The notes beneath the pieces are model-generated. The model was not told the origin of the DNA. It did not search any database and saw only the letters and a program-made list of their open reading frames with translations. From Pelodictyon luteolum (GTDB lineage Bacteria > Bacteroidota > Chlorobiia > Chlorobiales > Chlorobiaceae): 49,019 nt of DNA. The stretch spans positions 1 to 49,019 of the forward strand of contig DYNE01000013.1 in the NCBI GenBank assembly GCA_020721225.1, read 5' to 3'. A program made the translations under genes and the position numbers. Positions 19,148 to 28,670 of the stretch are shown here, piece after piece (within the stretch, counting starts at the first letter, position 1; each line of letters opens with the position of its first letter).

Positions 19148-19164
19148 CCGAACATCGAGCAATC

Positions 19165-20175
19165 ATGCGTTTTCTTCTCAATATCAGCACGCATCCCGGA
19201 GATGTCGCCATAGCCGGCGAGCATTGGGCCGATGCTGTCTCATTGCTCGAACAGACCGGTTTTGACGGATACGAGATCTACCCGGTCGGGGATTACGATT
19301 ATGACGTCATTCCGGAGCGGATCATCGGCGGCATCCATCTCCGTTTTTTCGTGATGATCAGACAGATATGGAACAACGACCGCCAGGCGCTTGTCGATAT
19401 GTTCGGCAGCGAGGAGAACGTGCGGTTCTATTACGGCGGCACGGATCGCGACGCGATCATCGACTGCTACCGCAGACAGCTCGATCTGGCATGCCGGTTC
19501 GATGTTCCGTATGTGGTTTTCCACCCGGTGCACTATGAACTCGATTATGTTTTCAACTGGCAGCCGCCCTGGAACTGGCGGGAGACGATCGACCTGTCGG
19601 CTGAAATCATCAGTGAAGTCGTTCGACAGACCTCCTACAAGGGGTGGATCCTGTTCGAAAACCTCTGGTGGCCCGGAAATTTCCGGCTGGACAGCGTCAG
19701 GGAGATCGAACGACTGCTTTCGGGAGTGTCGTATTCCCGTTGCGGTCTGGTGCTCGATACCGGTCATGTTTTCAACAAGAACCAGTCGCTGAAAACGGAG
19801 GCCGAAGCGATCTCTTTTCTTCTTGATGAGGTCGATCGTCTCGGCGAGTATCGCGATCTGGTCAGGGCGGTGCATCTGTGCAGGAGTCTGTCGGGCGACT
19901 ATGTGCGGGCAAGCCGGACGATCGCCAATCCTTTTGCCGGAGCCGCGACATTCCGGGAGCGGTTCGGCGTGGCGGCGCGTCATGTCCGGCATATCGACCG
20001 GCACGAGGCGTTCGAGCACCCCTCCATTGCCGCCCTTTTCGACCGGATCGAGCCGGAAACGGTCGTTTTCGAGTTTTCTTTCGCTTCCCGTGAGGAGTGG
20101 CTCGGCAAGATAGAACGGCAAAAACGGGCGCTCGGAGAGTGCTTCAGCCGTCGGAGACCGGAGGGGAGACGATGA
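19165..20175 (+). CDS. TIM-barrel protein, xylose isomerase/AP endonuclease-2 superfamily
   Basis: A 336-residue protein beginning MRFLLNISTHPGDVA, with repeated beta-alpha units and candidate metal ligands in VVFHPVHYELD, WILFENLWWPGN, LVLDTGHVFNK and AVHLCRSLSGD. This His/Glu/Asp/His order matches the sugar-phosphate isomerase-like TIM barrels that bind divalent metals. It starts 17 nt after cbiD and overlaps a radical-SAM gene by 4 nt, so the two probably act together. It is not a known B12-pathway enzyme. Function unknown; isomerase, epimerase, hydrolase or RiPP-type modification are all possible. Confidence 0.8.
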   Translation: MRFLLNISTHPGDVAIAGEHWADAVSLLEQTGFDGYEIYPVGDYDYDVIPERIIGGIHLRFFVMIRQIWNNDRQALVDMFGSEENVRFYYGGTDRDAIIDCYRRQLDLACRFDVPYVVFHPVHYELDYVFNWQPPWNWRETIDLSAEIISEVVRQTSYKGWILFENLWWPGNFRLDSVREIERLLSGVSYSRCGLVLDTGHVFNKNQSLKTEAEAISFLLDEVDRLGEYRDLVRAVHLCRSLSGDYVRASRTIANPFAGAATFRERFGVAARHVRHIDRHEAFEHPSIAALFDRIEPETVVFEFSFASREEWLGKIERQKRALGECFSRRRPEGRR

Positions 20176-21209
20176 CGCTTTCCATGGTATCCTCCCTGAT
20201 GCTCGTGGTGACGACGGCATGCAATCTCTCCTGCCGCTACTGCTATGAAGGAGGGCGCCGTTCCGGGGAGTTCATGAGTCTCGATACGGCCCTCTGCGCG
20301 CTCGACGCGGCGGCCCTGGGGGGAAAGCCCTTCCATGTCCAGTTCACAGGGGGGGAGCCGCTGCTTGCAGCAGATCTTGTCTTCGCCGTTCTCGAGCATA
20401 TCCAAGCCGAGGCTCTGCCGGCGACGACGGCCATCCAGACAAACGGCATATTGCTCAACCGCGACGCCGTGCGAAAGTTCAGGGAGCACAGGACCGCAGT
20501 AGGCATAAGCGTGGACGGTCTGCCGGGAATACAGGAGCGGATGCGGGGCCAGAGTGCGGCAACCTACAGGGCCATGAGGATACTCGATGACGAAGGGGTT
20601 CCCTTCAGCGTCACCACGGTGCTTTCCGCCGTGAATACCGGAGAGCTTGCAAAGCTTGCCATGGCCCTGCACTCCTGGCCAATGGCTTCGGCTATCGGAC
20701 TCGACCTGCTCGTGCGGAAAGGCTCTGCATTTCCGGGAAGCGGGATCGAACCGCCTGAAGAGGCGCTGTTGCGCCAGGGCATAGGGGGGCTGCTCGGCAC
20801 GCTCGACCTGCTGAACCGTGAACGAAGGCATCCTCTTGTCCTTCGGGAAAAACAGCTGGTACAGAGGGCTTTGAAAAACGCCGTTCCGGCAGCACCCTAC
20901 TGTTCCGCCTGCACCGGAGCGAGCCTCGCCGTTACGCCCGGAGGGGAGCTTTACCCCTGCACCCAGACCATGGGGGATCCTGATTTTTTTCTCGGAACGC
21001 TCGCCCGCCCCGACATGTCGCCTTCCCGAACCTTTGCCGGAGCGTCTCCGGTCAGGGGAGGGTGCTCCGGCTGCGTGCTCGAGGGGCGCTGTCCGGGCGA
21101 CTGCCCGTCCCGGATGCATTACAACAGAGGGAACGAGTGCGACCTCGTCTGTACGCTCTATCGAACCATATACGATTACTGCAAGCAAACAGGAGAAATT
21201 CCATCATGA
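20172..21209 (+). CDS. Radical SAM enzyme with C-terminal SPASM-like cysteine domain
   Basis: A 345-residue radical SAM protein. The 4Fe-4S motif is C17-x3-C21-x2-C24 in TTACNLSCRYCYEGG, with GGEP at 60-63. The C-terminal part has ten further cysteines: C244 and C247 (YCSAC), C263, C298, C301, C307, C311, C323, C327 and C337, consistent with auxiliary clusters as in SPASM/twitch peptide maturases. I recall a TIGRFAM radical SAM group (CbpB) described near cobalt/cobalamin genes as peptide-modifying, but cannot confirm membership. GAGGGGAG precedes the start, which overlaps the TIM-barrel stop; it is followed by cobN with a 4-nt overlap. No precursor peptide is visible next to it. Confidence 0.85.
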   Translation: MTLSMVSSLMLVVTTACNLSCRYCYEGGRRSGEFMSLDTALCALDAAALGGKPFHVQFTGGEPLLAADLVFAVLEHIQAEALPATTAIQTNGILLNRDAVRKFREHRTAVGISVDGLPGIQERMRGQSAATYRAMRILDDEGVPFSVTTVLSAVNTGELAKLAMALHSWPMASAIGLDLLVRKGSAFPGSGIEPPEEALLRQGIGGLLGTLDLLNRERRHPLVLREKQLVQRALKNAVPAAPYCSACTGASLAVTPGGELYPCTQTMGDPDFFLGTLARPDMSPSRTFAGASPVRGGCSGCVLEGRCPGDCPSRMHYNRGNECDLVCTLYRTIYDYCKQTGEIPS

Positions 21210-24200
21210 ACCATTTTTCGCTCAGCTATTTCAGCGTCAATCCTTCCGAAGTCGCCACGCTCTCAGGCGGGGTGCGCCTCTATAACGGTGAAGGCGGCAA
21301 GGCGAAGGTGACGGCCCGCATTGCCGCGCAGCTCTCCTCTCCGCAGCAGATAGCGTCGTTCGCCCTGATTGCGGCAGCCTCGCATGTGGTCATTATCCGG
21401 CTTATGGGCGGCAAGGCCTCGTTTCCTGCCTTCGACGCCTTTCTCGATGCCTGTTCGCAGAGACGGGAAAAAGGAGACTCCGTTCCTCTTGTCGTGATCC
21501 ATGCCGGAGGCGGCGACGATGAGGCGCTCGATCTTGCCCGTGAACACAGCATCCTGTTTGGTACGGAGGCGGGGGAGAGGATCCGGCGTTATCTGCAGAA
21601 CGGAAGCGCCCTGAATTTCGCGAATCTGCTCCGGTATCTGCACAAGCTTCTCCATGCTGAAGATGCGGAGGTTCCCGAACCTGTGGAAATGCCGCACGAA
21701 GGGGTGTATCATCCCGACTGGCCGGCTTTCGACGATTTCGAAGGATACCTTGCGAAGCATGTCGATCCCTCGAAGCCCGTCGTCGGTATCTGGTTTTACC
21801 AGAACTACTTCGTCGACGCCGATCTTGCCGCTTACGATGGTCTCATCCGGGAGATCGGGAAGCGGGGGGCCGGCGTCATTGCGGTGTTTCATCACCGGTA
21901 CCGCGACGTGATGCGCGGTAACAGGGGCGCCGACTATGTGGCCGATCGCTATTTCCGTCATCCCGACGGCACAAGCCGCATCGATGTGCTCATCAATCCC
22001 ATGCTTTTTTCCCTCACCCTGGCATCACCGGATTACACGGGCATCCTGCCGGGTCTCGACGTTCCCTTTCTGCAGGCTTTCAATACGTTTCAGAGCAGGG
22101 AGCAGTGGCAGCAGAGCGTACAGGGGCTTGGCACCATGGAAGTCTCCTACAACGCCGCGCAGCCCGAATTCGACGGCGCTCTCATGACGGTGCCCTTTTC
22201 GACCAGGGAGCATCGCGGCATCGATCCCGTGACCGGCGGCGAGGTCCTGAAAATCATGCCCATCGAAGAGCGTACGGCCAAACTGGCCGATATGGCGCTC
22301 CGGTGGGCTGAACTTCGCCGGAAACCGAACGCCGACAAACGCATCGCCATCATCTTCCACCACTACCCGCCCCGTAACGACCGCATCGGGTGCGCTTCGG
22401 GTCTCGACAGCTTCGCGAGCGTCAGACTGCTGCTCGAAAGAATGGCGGAGGAGGGGTATGCGGTCGGAAGGCAGTACGAAACCGGCGACGATCTTGCGCG
22501 CGAGCTTGTCTCGGGAATGACCTGCGACCGCCGCTGGCTCACCCCGGAGCAGATGGCCGCCAAAGCCGAAGCGACAGCGAAGCGGGAGCGGTACCAGCCC
22601 TGGCATGAGGCGCTGCCGACAGGCGTGAAGCAGAAGATGGTAAAGGAGTGGGGGCGGATGCCGGGGGAACTGTTCGTTCACGACGAAGAGCTGCTCTTTC
22701 CGGGCACGATCAACGGGAACGTGTTCATCACCATCCAGCCCTCACGGGGAAGCATCGAGCGTCAGGATCAGATGCTGCACGATCCCGATATACCGCCGCC
22801 GCACAACTATCTTGCGCACTATCGCTGGATCAGGGACGTCTTCAGGGCCGATGCCGTCATGCATGTCGGCACGCACGGTTCGCTGGAGTGGCTGCCCGGC
22901 AAGGCGCTCGGGCTTTCGGAGGAGTGTTACCCGGATCTGGCCATCATGGATCTGCCGAACATCTATCCCTATATCATCAACAATCCGAGCGAGGGAACGC
23001 AGGCCAAGCGCCGGTCGAACTGCTGCATCATCGACCACATGACGCCGGTCTTCACCAACGCCGACCTCTACGAAGAGATGGCCGTGCTCGACGGCCACCT
23101 GCGGAGCTATGCGGAAGCGCGAAACAGCGACCCGGCGAAGCTCGACGTGCTGCGCCCGATGATCCGGGACGCGTTGGTCGCCGCCGATCTCGACAAGGAC
23201 ACCGGGTACGGTCGCGAAGATGCGATGGAGGATTTCGAAAAATTTCTCGAAGTGCTGCACGCCAAGCTCGACGAGATTGCCGACACCATGGTTTCCGACG
23301 GTCTGCATACCATGGGCGTCGCTCCCGAAGATGACCGTCTTGCCGAACTGCTCGTGCAGCTCACGAGGCTCGACCAGGGCGGCGTGCCGTCGCTGCGGGA
23401 ATCCATCGTCAGGGCCATGGGATTCGATTACGACGACCTGCTTCGCCGCAAGGGTTCTCCGGTATTCGGCCCGACCTGCGATACCGGCGGGGAGAAAATC
23501 CGTCTCGCCCATGAGCATGCGCTCGCGATGGTGAAGCGGCTCTCCTCGGAAGGGTACCGGGCTGTTGCGCCCGATGCGGTGCAGGCCGCCATGCCGGAGC
23601 TGGCGACACCCGATGTGATGGCAGGGCTGCAATACATCTGCACCGATCTGGTTCCCCGTCTGCTGCGGGTAACCGACGAGATAGATTCTTCCCTGAAGGG
23701 CTTTTCCGGTCGTTTTGTCGAGCCCGGCCCTTCGGGAGCGCCTACCAGGGGGCAGGCCGACATCCTGCCGACCGGGCGCAATTTCTTCTCGATCGATCCG
23801 CAAAGGATTCCGACGCCTGCCGCCTGGAAAGTCGGCTGCAGTCTTGGCGATGCGCTCGTCGGGCGCTATATGGCAGAGAAAGGCGAGTATCCCCGCAGCA
23901 TCGGCATCATCCTCTTCGGCGGGGCCACCATGCGTTCCGGAGGCGACGATCTCGCGGAAATCTTTTACCTCATGGGCGTCAGGCCGGTCTGGCAGCAGGG
24001 CAGCGGCTACGTAAAAGGGGTCGAAGTCATTCCCCTCGCCGAACTCGGGCGTCCGAGGCTCGACATTGTGCCCAGGATTTCCGGATTTTTCCGCGACGCG
24101 TTTCCGCTGCTTGTCGAACGTATCGACGATGCGGTCAGGATGGTCGCCGCGCTTGACGAGCCGCCCGAAAGCAATCTGCTCCGCCGCAACGTGCTTGCGG

Positions 24201-24985
24201 ACGTCGAGGAGTACCGGCGGAACGGCATGAACGACGAAGAAGCGCTCCGCGAAGCTTCGTTCCGGGTTTTCGGCTGCCCTCCGGGCACCTACGGGGCGGG
24301 GGTTTCGGAGCTGATCGAATCGAAGGACTGGCAGACGCAGGAGGACCTGGCGGCCAACTACATCCGCTACTCTTCGCATGCCTACGGCCGGGGATCCTGC
24401 GGCCGGCAGAAACCCGATACCTTCCGCAGGGTGCTTTCCCGCATGGACGCCACGGTGAAAAACGAGGACACCCGCGAATACGACATGTTCTCATGCACCG
24501 ATTACTACAACTACTATGGCGGTCTCATCACGGCGGCAAAGAGCCTGCGAGGGGGCGTTCTGCCGGAAGCCTACATGGGCGACAGCTCCGATCCGAACCG
24601 GGTGCAGGTGCGCACCACCTTCGAGGAGGCGAAGCATGTTTTCCGTTCTCGCCTGCTCAATCCGAAATGGCTCGAAGGGCTGAAGCGGCACGGCTACAAG
24701 GGGGCGGGCGACATCTCGAAGGTGCTCGATATCATACTCGGCTGGGACGCCACGGCCGAGGTGGTCGATGACTGGATGTACGAGCGCGTTGCCGGCAAGT
24801 ATGTCTTCGACGAAGCGATGAAGAAGTGGATGGATGAGGTCAATCCCTATGCGCGCCAGAACATTCTCGACAAGCTGCTCGAAGCGATCAGCCGGGGCAT
24901 GTGGAATGCGGGTGACGACATGAAGCTGCGCCTGCAGGAGGAGTATCTCGAAACCGAAGGCCAGCTCGAGGAGATCAACGAGTGA
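21206..24985 (+). CDS. cobN: CobN-type metal chelatase large subunit (copy 1)
   Basis: A 1259-residue CobN/BchH-family subunit that binds the tetrapyrrole and metal. The core signature is intact: HVGTHGSLEWLPGK starting at H553, with H557 in the THG motif, followed by LPNIYPYIINNPSEGTQAKRR and IDHMTP. Later hallmarks are LPTGRNFFSIDPQRIP, GWDATAEVVDDWMYE and NPYARQNILDKLLEA. AGGAG lies 10 nt upstream of the ATG; an in-frame extension to 21062 is a shadow of the radical-SAM gene. In aerobic pathways CobN works with CobS/CobT on hydrogenobyrinate a,c-diamide; here ChlI/ChlD-like partners lie downstream. Cobalt is likely but another metal is possible. Confidence 0.93.
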   Translation: MNHFSLSYFSVNPSEVATLSGGVRLYNGEGGKAKVTARIAAQLSSPQQIASFALIAAASHVVIIRLMGGKASFPAFDAFLDACSQRREKGDSVPLVVIHAGGGDDEALDLAREHSILFGTEAGERIRRYLQNGSALNFANLLRYLHKLLHAEDAEVPEPVEMPHEGVYHPDWPAFDDFEGYLAKHVDPSKPVVGIWFYQNYFVDADLAAYDGLIREIGKRGAGVIAVFHHRYRDVMRGNRGADYVADRYFRHPDGTSRIDVLINPMLFSLTLASPDYTGILPGLDVPFLQAFNTFQSREQWQQSVQGLGTMEVSYNAAQPEFDGALMTVPFSTREHRGIDPVTGGEVLKIMPIEERTAKLADMALRWAELRRKPNADKRIAIIFHHYPPRNDRIGCASGLDSFASVRLLLERMAEEGYAVGRQYETGDDLARELVSGMTCDRRWLTPEQMAAKAEATAKRERYQPWHEALPTGVKQKMVKEWGRMPGELFVHDEELLFPGTINGNVFITIQPSRGSIERQDQMLHDPDIPPPHNYLAHYRWIRDVFRADAVMHVGTHGSLEWLPGKALGLSEECYPDLAIMDLPNIYPYIINNPSEGTQAKRRSNCCIIDHMTPVFTNADLYEEMAVLDGHLRSYAEARNSDPAKLDVLRPMIRDALVAADLDKDTGYGREDAMEDFEKFLEVLHAKLDEIADTMVSDGLHTMGVAPEDDRLAELLVQLTRLDQGGVPSLRESIVRAMGFDYDDLLRRKGSPVFGPTCDTGGEKIRLAHEHALAMVKRLSSEGYRAVAPDAVQAAMPELATPDVMAGLQYICTDLVPRLLRVTDEIDSSLKGFSGRFVEPGPSGAPTRGQADILPTGRNFFSIDPQRIPTPAAWKVGCSLGDALVGRYMAEKGEYPRSIGIILFGGATMRSGGDDLAEIFYLMGVRPVWQQGSGYVKGVEVIPLAELGRPRLDIVPRISGFFRDAFPLLVERIDDAVRMVAALDEPPESNLLRRNVLADVEEYRRNGMNDEEALREASFRVFGCPPGTYGAGVSELIESKDWQTQEDLAANYIRYSSHAYGRGSCGRQKPDTFRRVLSRMDATVKNEDTREYDMFSCTDYYNYYGGLITAAKSLRGGVLPEAYMGDSSDPNRVQVRTTFEEAKHVFRSRLLNPKWLEGLKRHGYKGAGDISKVLDIILGWDATAEVVDDWMYERVAGKYVFDEAMKKWMDEVNPYARQNILDKLLEAISRGMWNAGDDMKLRLQEEYLETEGQLEEINE

Positions 24986-26700
24986 ACGGTGTCCGGGTTA
25001 TGCTGCTGGTTATTGCGCTGATCATGGGTGGCGTCAGGCAAGAACGGCTCCTGGCGGCGGGCAACGAAGATATCGTTGCCATAAGCGCGTCCGAACTCGA
25101 AGCCACGGACGCCACGGATGTCGCCGGGCTGCTCAATCGCATCCCCGGCGTCAGGGCGAGCGAATCGTCGGTCTCCATACGGGGCTCTTCCAACGTGAAG
25201 GTACTGCTCGACGGGCGACCGATAAACGATCCGACATCGCATTCGGGATCGGTGAAATGGTCGATGATCTCCCTCTCCGGCATCGAAAAAATCGTGATCC
25301 ACAAAGGGAGGGGGAGCGTCTCGTACGGCGACAATACGGAGGGCGGCGTTATCGTCATCACCTCGAAAAAGGCCGGCCGCATAGGCGGAATGGTCGGCGT
25401 CGGCGCCGGCAATAACGGGGAAAGGCATGCCGATATCAACCTGCAGGGCCGTTTAGACCGTTTTGCCGCGAACCTGACTGCGGGAGCGAAGGGGTACGAC
25501 GGATTTACGGTCAACGACGACAAGCGGGAGTATCGCGCGGGGTTGCGTCTCGATTACGCTCCGCTTGAAGGCGCCTCGCTGTTCCTTTCCGGCGACTATA
25601 GCACGCAGGAGAAGGGGATGCGGGGGTACCCCGGAAGCCGGACGCCGAACGCCCGAATGGGGTACGACGACTATTCGCTGCTTTTCGGCATCAGCCGCAA
25701 TGCTCTTGACGGGCGGACCTGGTTCCGTAAAACCCTGACGCAGAACAGCGATTCCGACAGGGACTTTTTTTCCGGCCTGGAGGTGCTCTCCGCCGGTATG
25801 AGTGTCGACGGGCCGGTCAGCCTGCCTCTTGCCGGATCGCTGAAGGCCGGTTTCGGCTACGAATGGCAGTCGGCAAGCGGCAGCGGGTTCGGCGCGAAAG
25901 AGGAGCGGCGGGGCTGGCTGCATCTTACCAGGCTTTTCCGGCAGAAGGATGGCCCGTGGTCGGCCGATGTCGGCATCCGTGAGAACATCTACTCCGCTTT
26001 CCGCAATACCCTGAATCCGGAGGCGAAGGTGGCGTGGAAAAGGAAGCCGTGGAGAGTGGAGCTGACGGCCGGCGCGACAAATAACCTGCCGACCTTCAGG
26101 CAGCGCTATAACGAGACCTCGACCACCCGTCCCAATCCCGGTCTTGAGATGGAGCAGGCATTGAACACCGGCTGCTCGGTGTCGTTCGCTCCCTCGGAAA
26201 AGCTCAGCGCCGAACTGTCGTTTTTTCATCGGGACATCACCGATCGCATCACCTATGTGCGTGCTTCGGACAATACCGGAAAGTACGAGAATTTCGGAGA
26301 GGTCGTCTATCAGGGAGTGGAGGCTTCGCTTTCCTGGAAACCGTCGCCATGGATCGAGTTTACGCCTTCGTACCTCTATCTTCACGCCCGCAACGAAGAG
26401 ACCGGCCTCTGGCTGCCCGCCATTCCCTTCCACACCGTTTCGGGAGAGCTTCTCCTGAAACCGGCAGACGGGCTCTCCATCAGGACGGATGTGAAATATA
26501 CCGGGAAGGTTTTCGCGAGAACCGACAACACCGATACCATTGCAGGTTATCTCGTGGCTGCTCTCAGGGTCGATTACCGGACAGGATCGGCGCAGTTTTT
26601 CGTCGATATCGACAATCTGTTCGACAGCGAATATCTCTACGCCGACGGTTATGATGCCCCGCCCCGCGAGTGGGGGATCGGCATGAATTACACCTTCTGA
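24982..26700 (+). CDS. TonB-dependent receptor inside the chelatase module
   Basis: A 572-residue outer-membrane receptor starting at GTG 24982, which overlaps the cobN stop and has GAGGAG just upstream. A hydrophobic signal is followed by a plug domain with LLNRIPGVRASES, SIRGSSNVKVLLDGRPIND, GIEKIVIHKGRGSVSYGDN and GGVIVITSKK. The barrel ends in GIGMNYTF with the typical terminal Phe. It is compact and lacks an N-terminal carboxypeptidase-regulatory-like domain. Position between CobN and ChlD-like subunits suggests import of the metal complex or tetrapyrrole handled by the chelatase; ligand unknown. Confidence 0.88.
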   Translation: MNGVRVMLLVIALIMGGVRQERLLAAGNEDIVAISASELEATDATDVAGLLNRIPGVRASESSVSIRGSSNVKVLLDGRPINDPTSHSGSVKWSMISLSGIEKIVIHKGRGSVSYGDNTEGGVIVITSKKAGRIGGMVGVGAGNNGERHADINLQGRLDRFAANLTAGAKGYDGFTVNDDKREYRAGLRLDYAPLEGASLFLSGDYSTQEKGMRGYPGSRTPNARMGYDDYSLLFGISRNALDGRTWFRKTLTQNSDSDRDFFSGLEVLSAGMSVDGPVSLPLAGSLKAGFGYEWQSASGSGFGAKEERRGWLHLTRLFRQKDGPWSADVGIRENIYSAFRNTLNPEAKVAWKRKPWRVELTAGATNNLPTFRQRYNETSTTRPNPGLEMEQALNTGCSVSFAPSEKLSAELSFFHRDITDRITYVRASDNTGKYENFGEVVYQGVEASLSWKPSPWIEFTPSYLYLHARNEETGLWLPAIPFHTVSGELLLKPADGLSIRTDVKYTGKVFARTDNTDTIAGYLVAALRVDYRTGSAQFFVDIDNLFDSEYLYADGYDAPPREWGIGMNYTF

Positions 26701-26708
26701 AACATACC

Positions 26709-28670
26709 ATGAAAAGAAAATACTTTCCATTTTCGGCGATTGTCGGGCAGGAGGATCTCAAAAAGGCCCTGCTGCTCAATGCGGTCAATCCCCGTACCGG
26801 CGGAGTGCTTGTCCGCGGGGAAAAAGGAACCGCCAAATCGAGCGCTGTCAGGGCGCTCGGCCAACTGCTTCCCGAACGTCGGCAGAGAGCCGGGCAAGGA
26901 GCGGCGGCGGTCGTTACGCTTCCGCTCAACGCAACCGAAGAGATGGTTGCCGGCGGTATCGATTTTCAGGAAACCATGAAAGAGGGCCGCAGGATTTTCC
27001 AGCCAGGGCTCCTTGCCAAAGCCCATGAGGGAATTCTCTATGTCGATGAAGTGAATCTGCTTGACGACCATCTTGTCGATATCGTGCTCGATGCGGCCTC
27101 TTCCGGAGAGAATCGTGTGGAGCGCGAAGGCATGACCCTTGTGCATCCCTCGCTGTTCGTGCTTGCCGGCACCATGAATCCCGAAGAGGGCGAACTTCGT
27201 CCGCAGCTGCTCGACCGGTTCGGCCTCTGTGTGGAGGTCCATGGCGAAACCGATCCGGATCTGCGGGTGGAGCTGATGCTTCGCAGGGAGGCTTTCGACA
27301 GCGATCCCGACGCATTTGCCGGACACAGCAGCGATGAAGAGCGGCGGATCGCCGAAAAGATTGCGGCCGCGCGTCTCCTTCTGCCTGCGGTACGGATGCC
27401 CTCACACCTGCGGGGGTTCATTTCGGAGCTGTGCCGCAACAGTAACGTCGCCGGCCATCGGGCTGATCTTGTCATCGAGCAGGCCGCACGGGCGAGTGCC
27501 GCACTGCGAGGTTCACGGGAAGTGTCGGTTGCCGATATCACCGGAGTGGCTCCGCTCGCTCTCGTCCATCGGCGCAGGGACCCCGTGCCTCCGCCCGAAG
27601 AGCGGCCCAGGGAGCCGGAACAGGGCGAAGGGCAGGAGAACGACAACCGGCAGCAGCCGGAAGATGATGGCCGGACGCCCGGGGAGCCGAAGGAGAACTC
27701 CGGGGAGAAGAGCGCTGAAGGCCCCGAAGGAGACCGGCCAGCAGAGAGCGACGGAGATCGGCAGGAGCCGGCGGAACCGCAGGAGCCGGAAGATCGGGGT
27801 GAAGGGGAGGAGCGTTCCGGAACCGACGAGCTGTTCGGCGTAGCCCCCTCCTTCAGGGTCCGCAGCATCGTGACGCCGAAGGACCGCAAAATGCGTCGCG
27901 GTTCGGGTAAGCGCTCCCGGTCGCGGGTTTCGCAGAAACAGGGGCGCTACACCAAAAGCACCATGCCCCGCGGCACGAACGATATCGCGCTTGACGCCAC
28001 GCTGAGGGCCGCAGCGCCCTTCCAGCGGTATCGCCTGAACCCGAACGGCATGGCGGTGGTTCTGCAGAACGAGGATATACGCGAAAAGATCAGGGAGAAG
28101 CGCCTTGGCAATCTGCTCATTTTCGTCGTGGACGCGAGCGGTTCGATGGGCGCAAGAGGCAGGATGGCGGCCTCGAAAGGGGCGATCATGTCGCTTCTGC
28201 TCGACGCATACCAGAAGCGCGACAAGCTTGCCATGGTCTCCTTCCGCAAGGAGGGCGCGGCGGTGAATCTGCCGGTCACCTCTTCCATCGAACTTGCCGC
28301 GAGACTGCTCAGGGATATGCCGGTAGGCGGGCGCACTCCCTTCTCGGCCGGCCTCGTAAAAGGGTACGAAATAGCGATGAACTATCTGCGCAAGGAGCCG
28401 CAGGGGCGTCCGCTCGTCATTCTTGTCACCGACGGCAAGGCGAACCGGTCCATCGGTTCGTCCAGGCCTCTCGACGAGGCGTTCCTGATCGCCCGGCGGG
28501 TTGCCGGTGAAGAGCGCATCCGCTATCTCGTTGTCGATACCGAAGAGCCCGGCCTCGTCAATTTCGGACTCGCAAAAAAACTCGCCGGTCTGCTCGATGC
28601 ATGGTATTTCCGCATCGACGACCTGCGCGCAGATACCCTCGTTTCCATCGTAAAAAACATGACACCATGA
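26709..28670 (+). CDS. ChlD/BchD-like chelatase subunit (AAA+ plus von Willebrand A)
   Basis: A 653-residue protein with an AAA+ domain (Walker A GEKGTAKSS at 37-45, Walker B LYVDEVN with D113 and E114), a Pro/Glu/Arg-rich linker (about 290-372) and a C-terminal von Willebrand A domain with MIDAS VDASGSMGA (D475, S477, S479). This is the layout of magnesium-chelatase subunit D, except that Walker A and B are both intact. Start 26709 is 8 nt after the receptor stop. ChlI/ChlD-like proteins beside cobN have been proposed in comparative genomics to replace CobS/CobT; here they probably power one or both CobN proteins. Confidence 0.92.
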   Translation: MKRKYFPFSAIVGQEDLKKALLLNAVNPRTGGVLVRGEKGTAKSSAVRALGQLLPERRQRAGQGAAAVVTLPLNATEEMVAGGIDFQETMKEGRRIFQPGLLAKAHEGILYVDEVNLLDDHLVDIVLDAASSGENRVEREGMTLVHPSLFVLAGTMNPEEGELRPQLLDRFGLCVEVHGETDPDLRVELMLRREAFDSDPDAFAGHSSDEERRIAEKIAAARLLLPAVRMPSHLRGFISELCRNSNVAGHRADLVIEQAARASAALRGSREVSVADITGVAPLALVHRRRDPVPPPEERPREPEQGEGQENDNRQQPEDDGRTPGEPKENSGEKSAEGPEGDRPAESDGDRQEPAEPQEPEDRGEGEERSGTDELFGVAPSFRVRSIVTPKDRKMRRGSGKRSRSRVSQKQGRYTKSTMPRGTNDIALDATLRAAAPFQRYRLNPNGMAVVLQNEDIREKIREKRLGNLLIFVVDASGSMGARGRMAASKGAIMSLLLDAYQKRDKLAMVSFRKEGAAVNLPVTSSIELAARLLRDMPVGGRTPFSAGLVKGYEIAMNYLRKEPQGRPLVILVTDGKANRSIGSSRPLDEAFLIARRVAGEERIRYLVVDTEEPGLVNFGLAKKLAGLLDAWYFRIDDLRADTLVSIVKNMTP

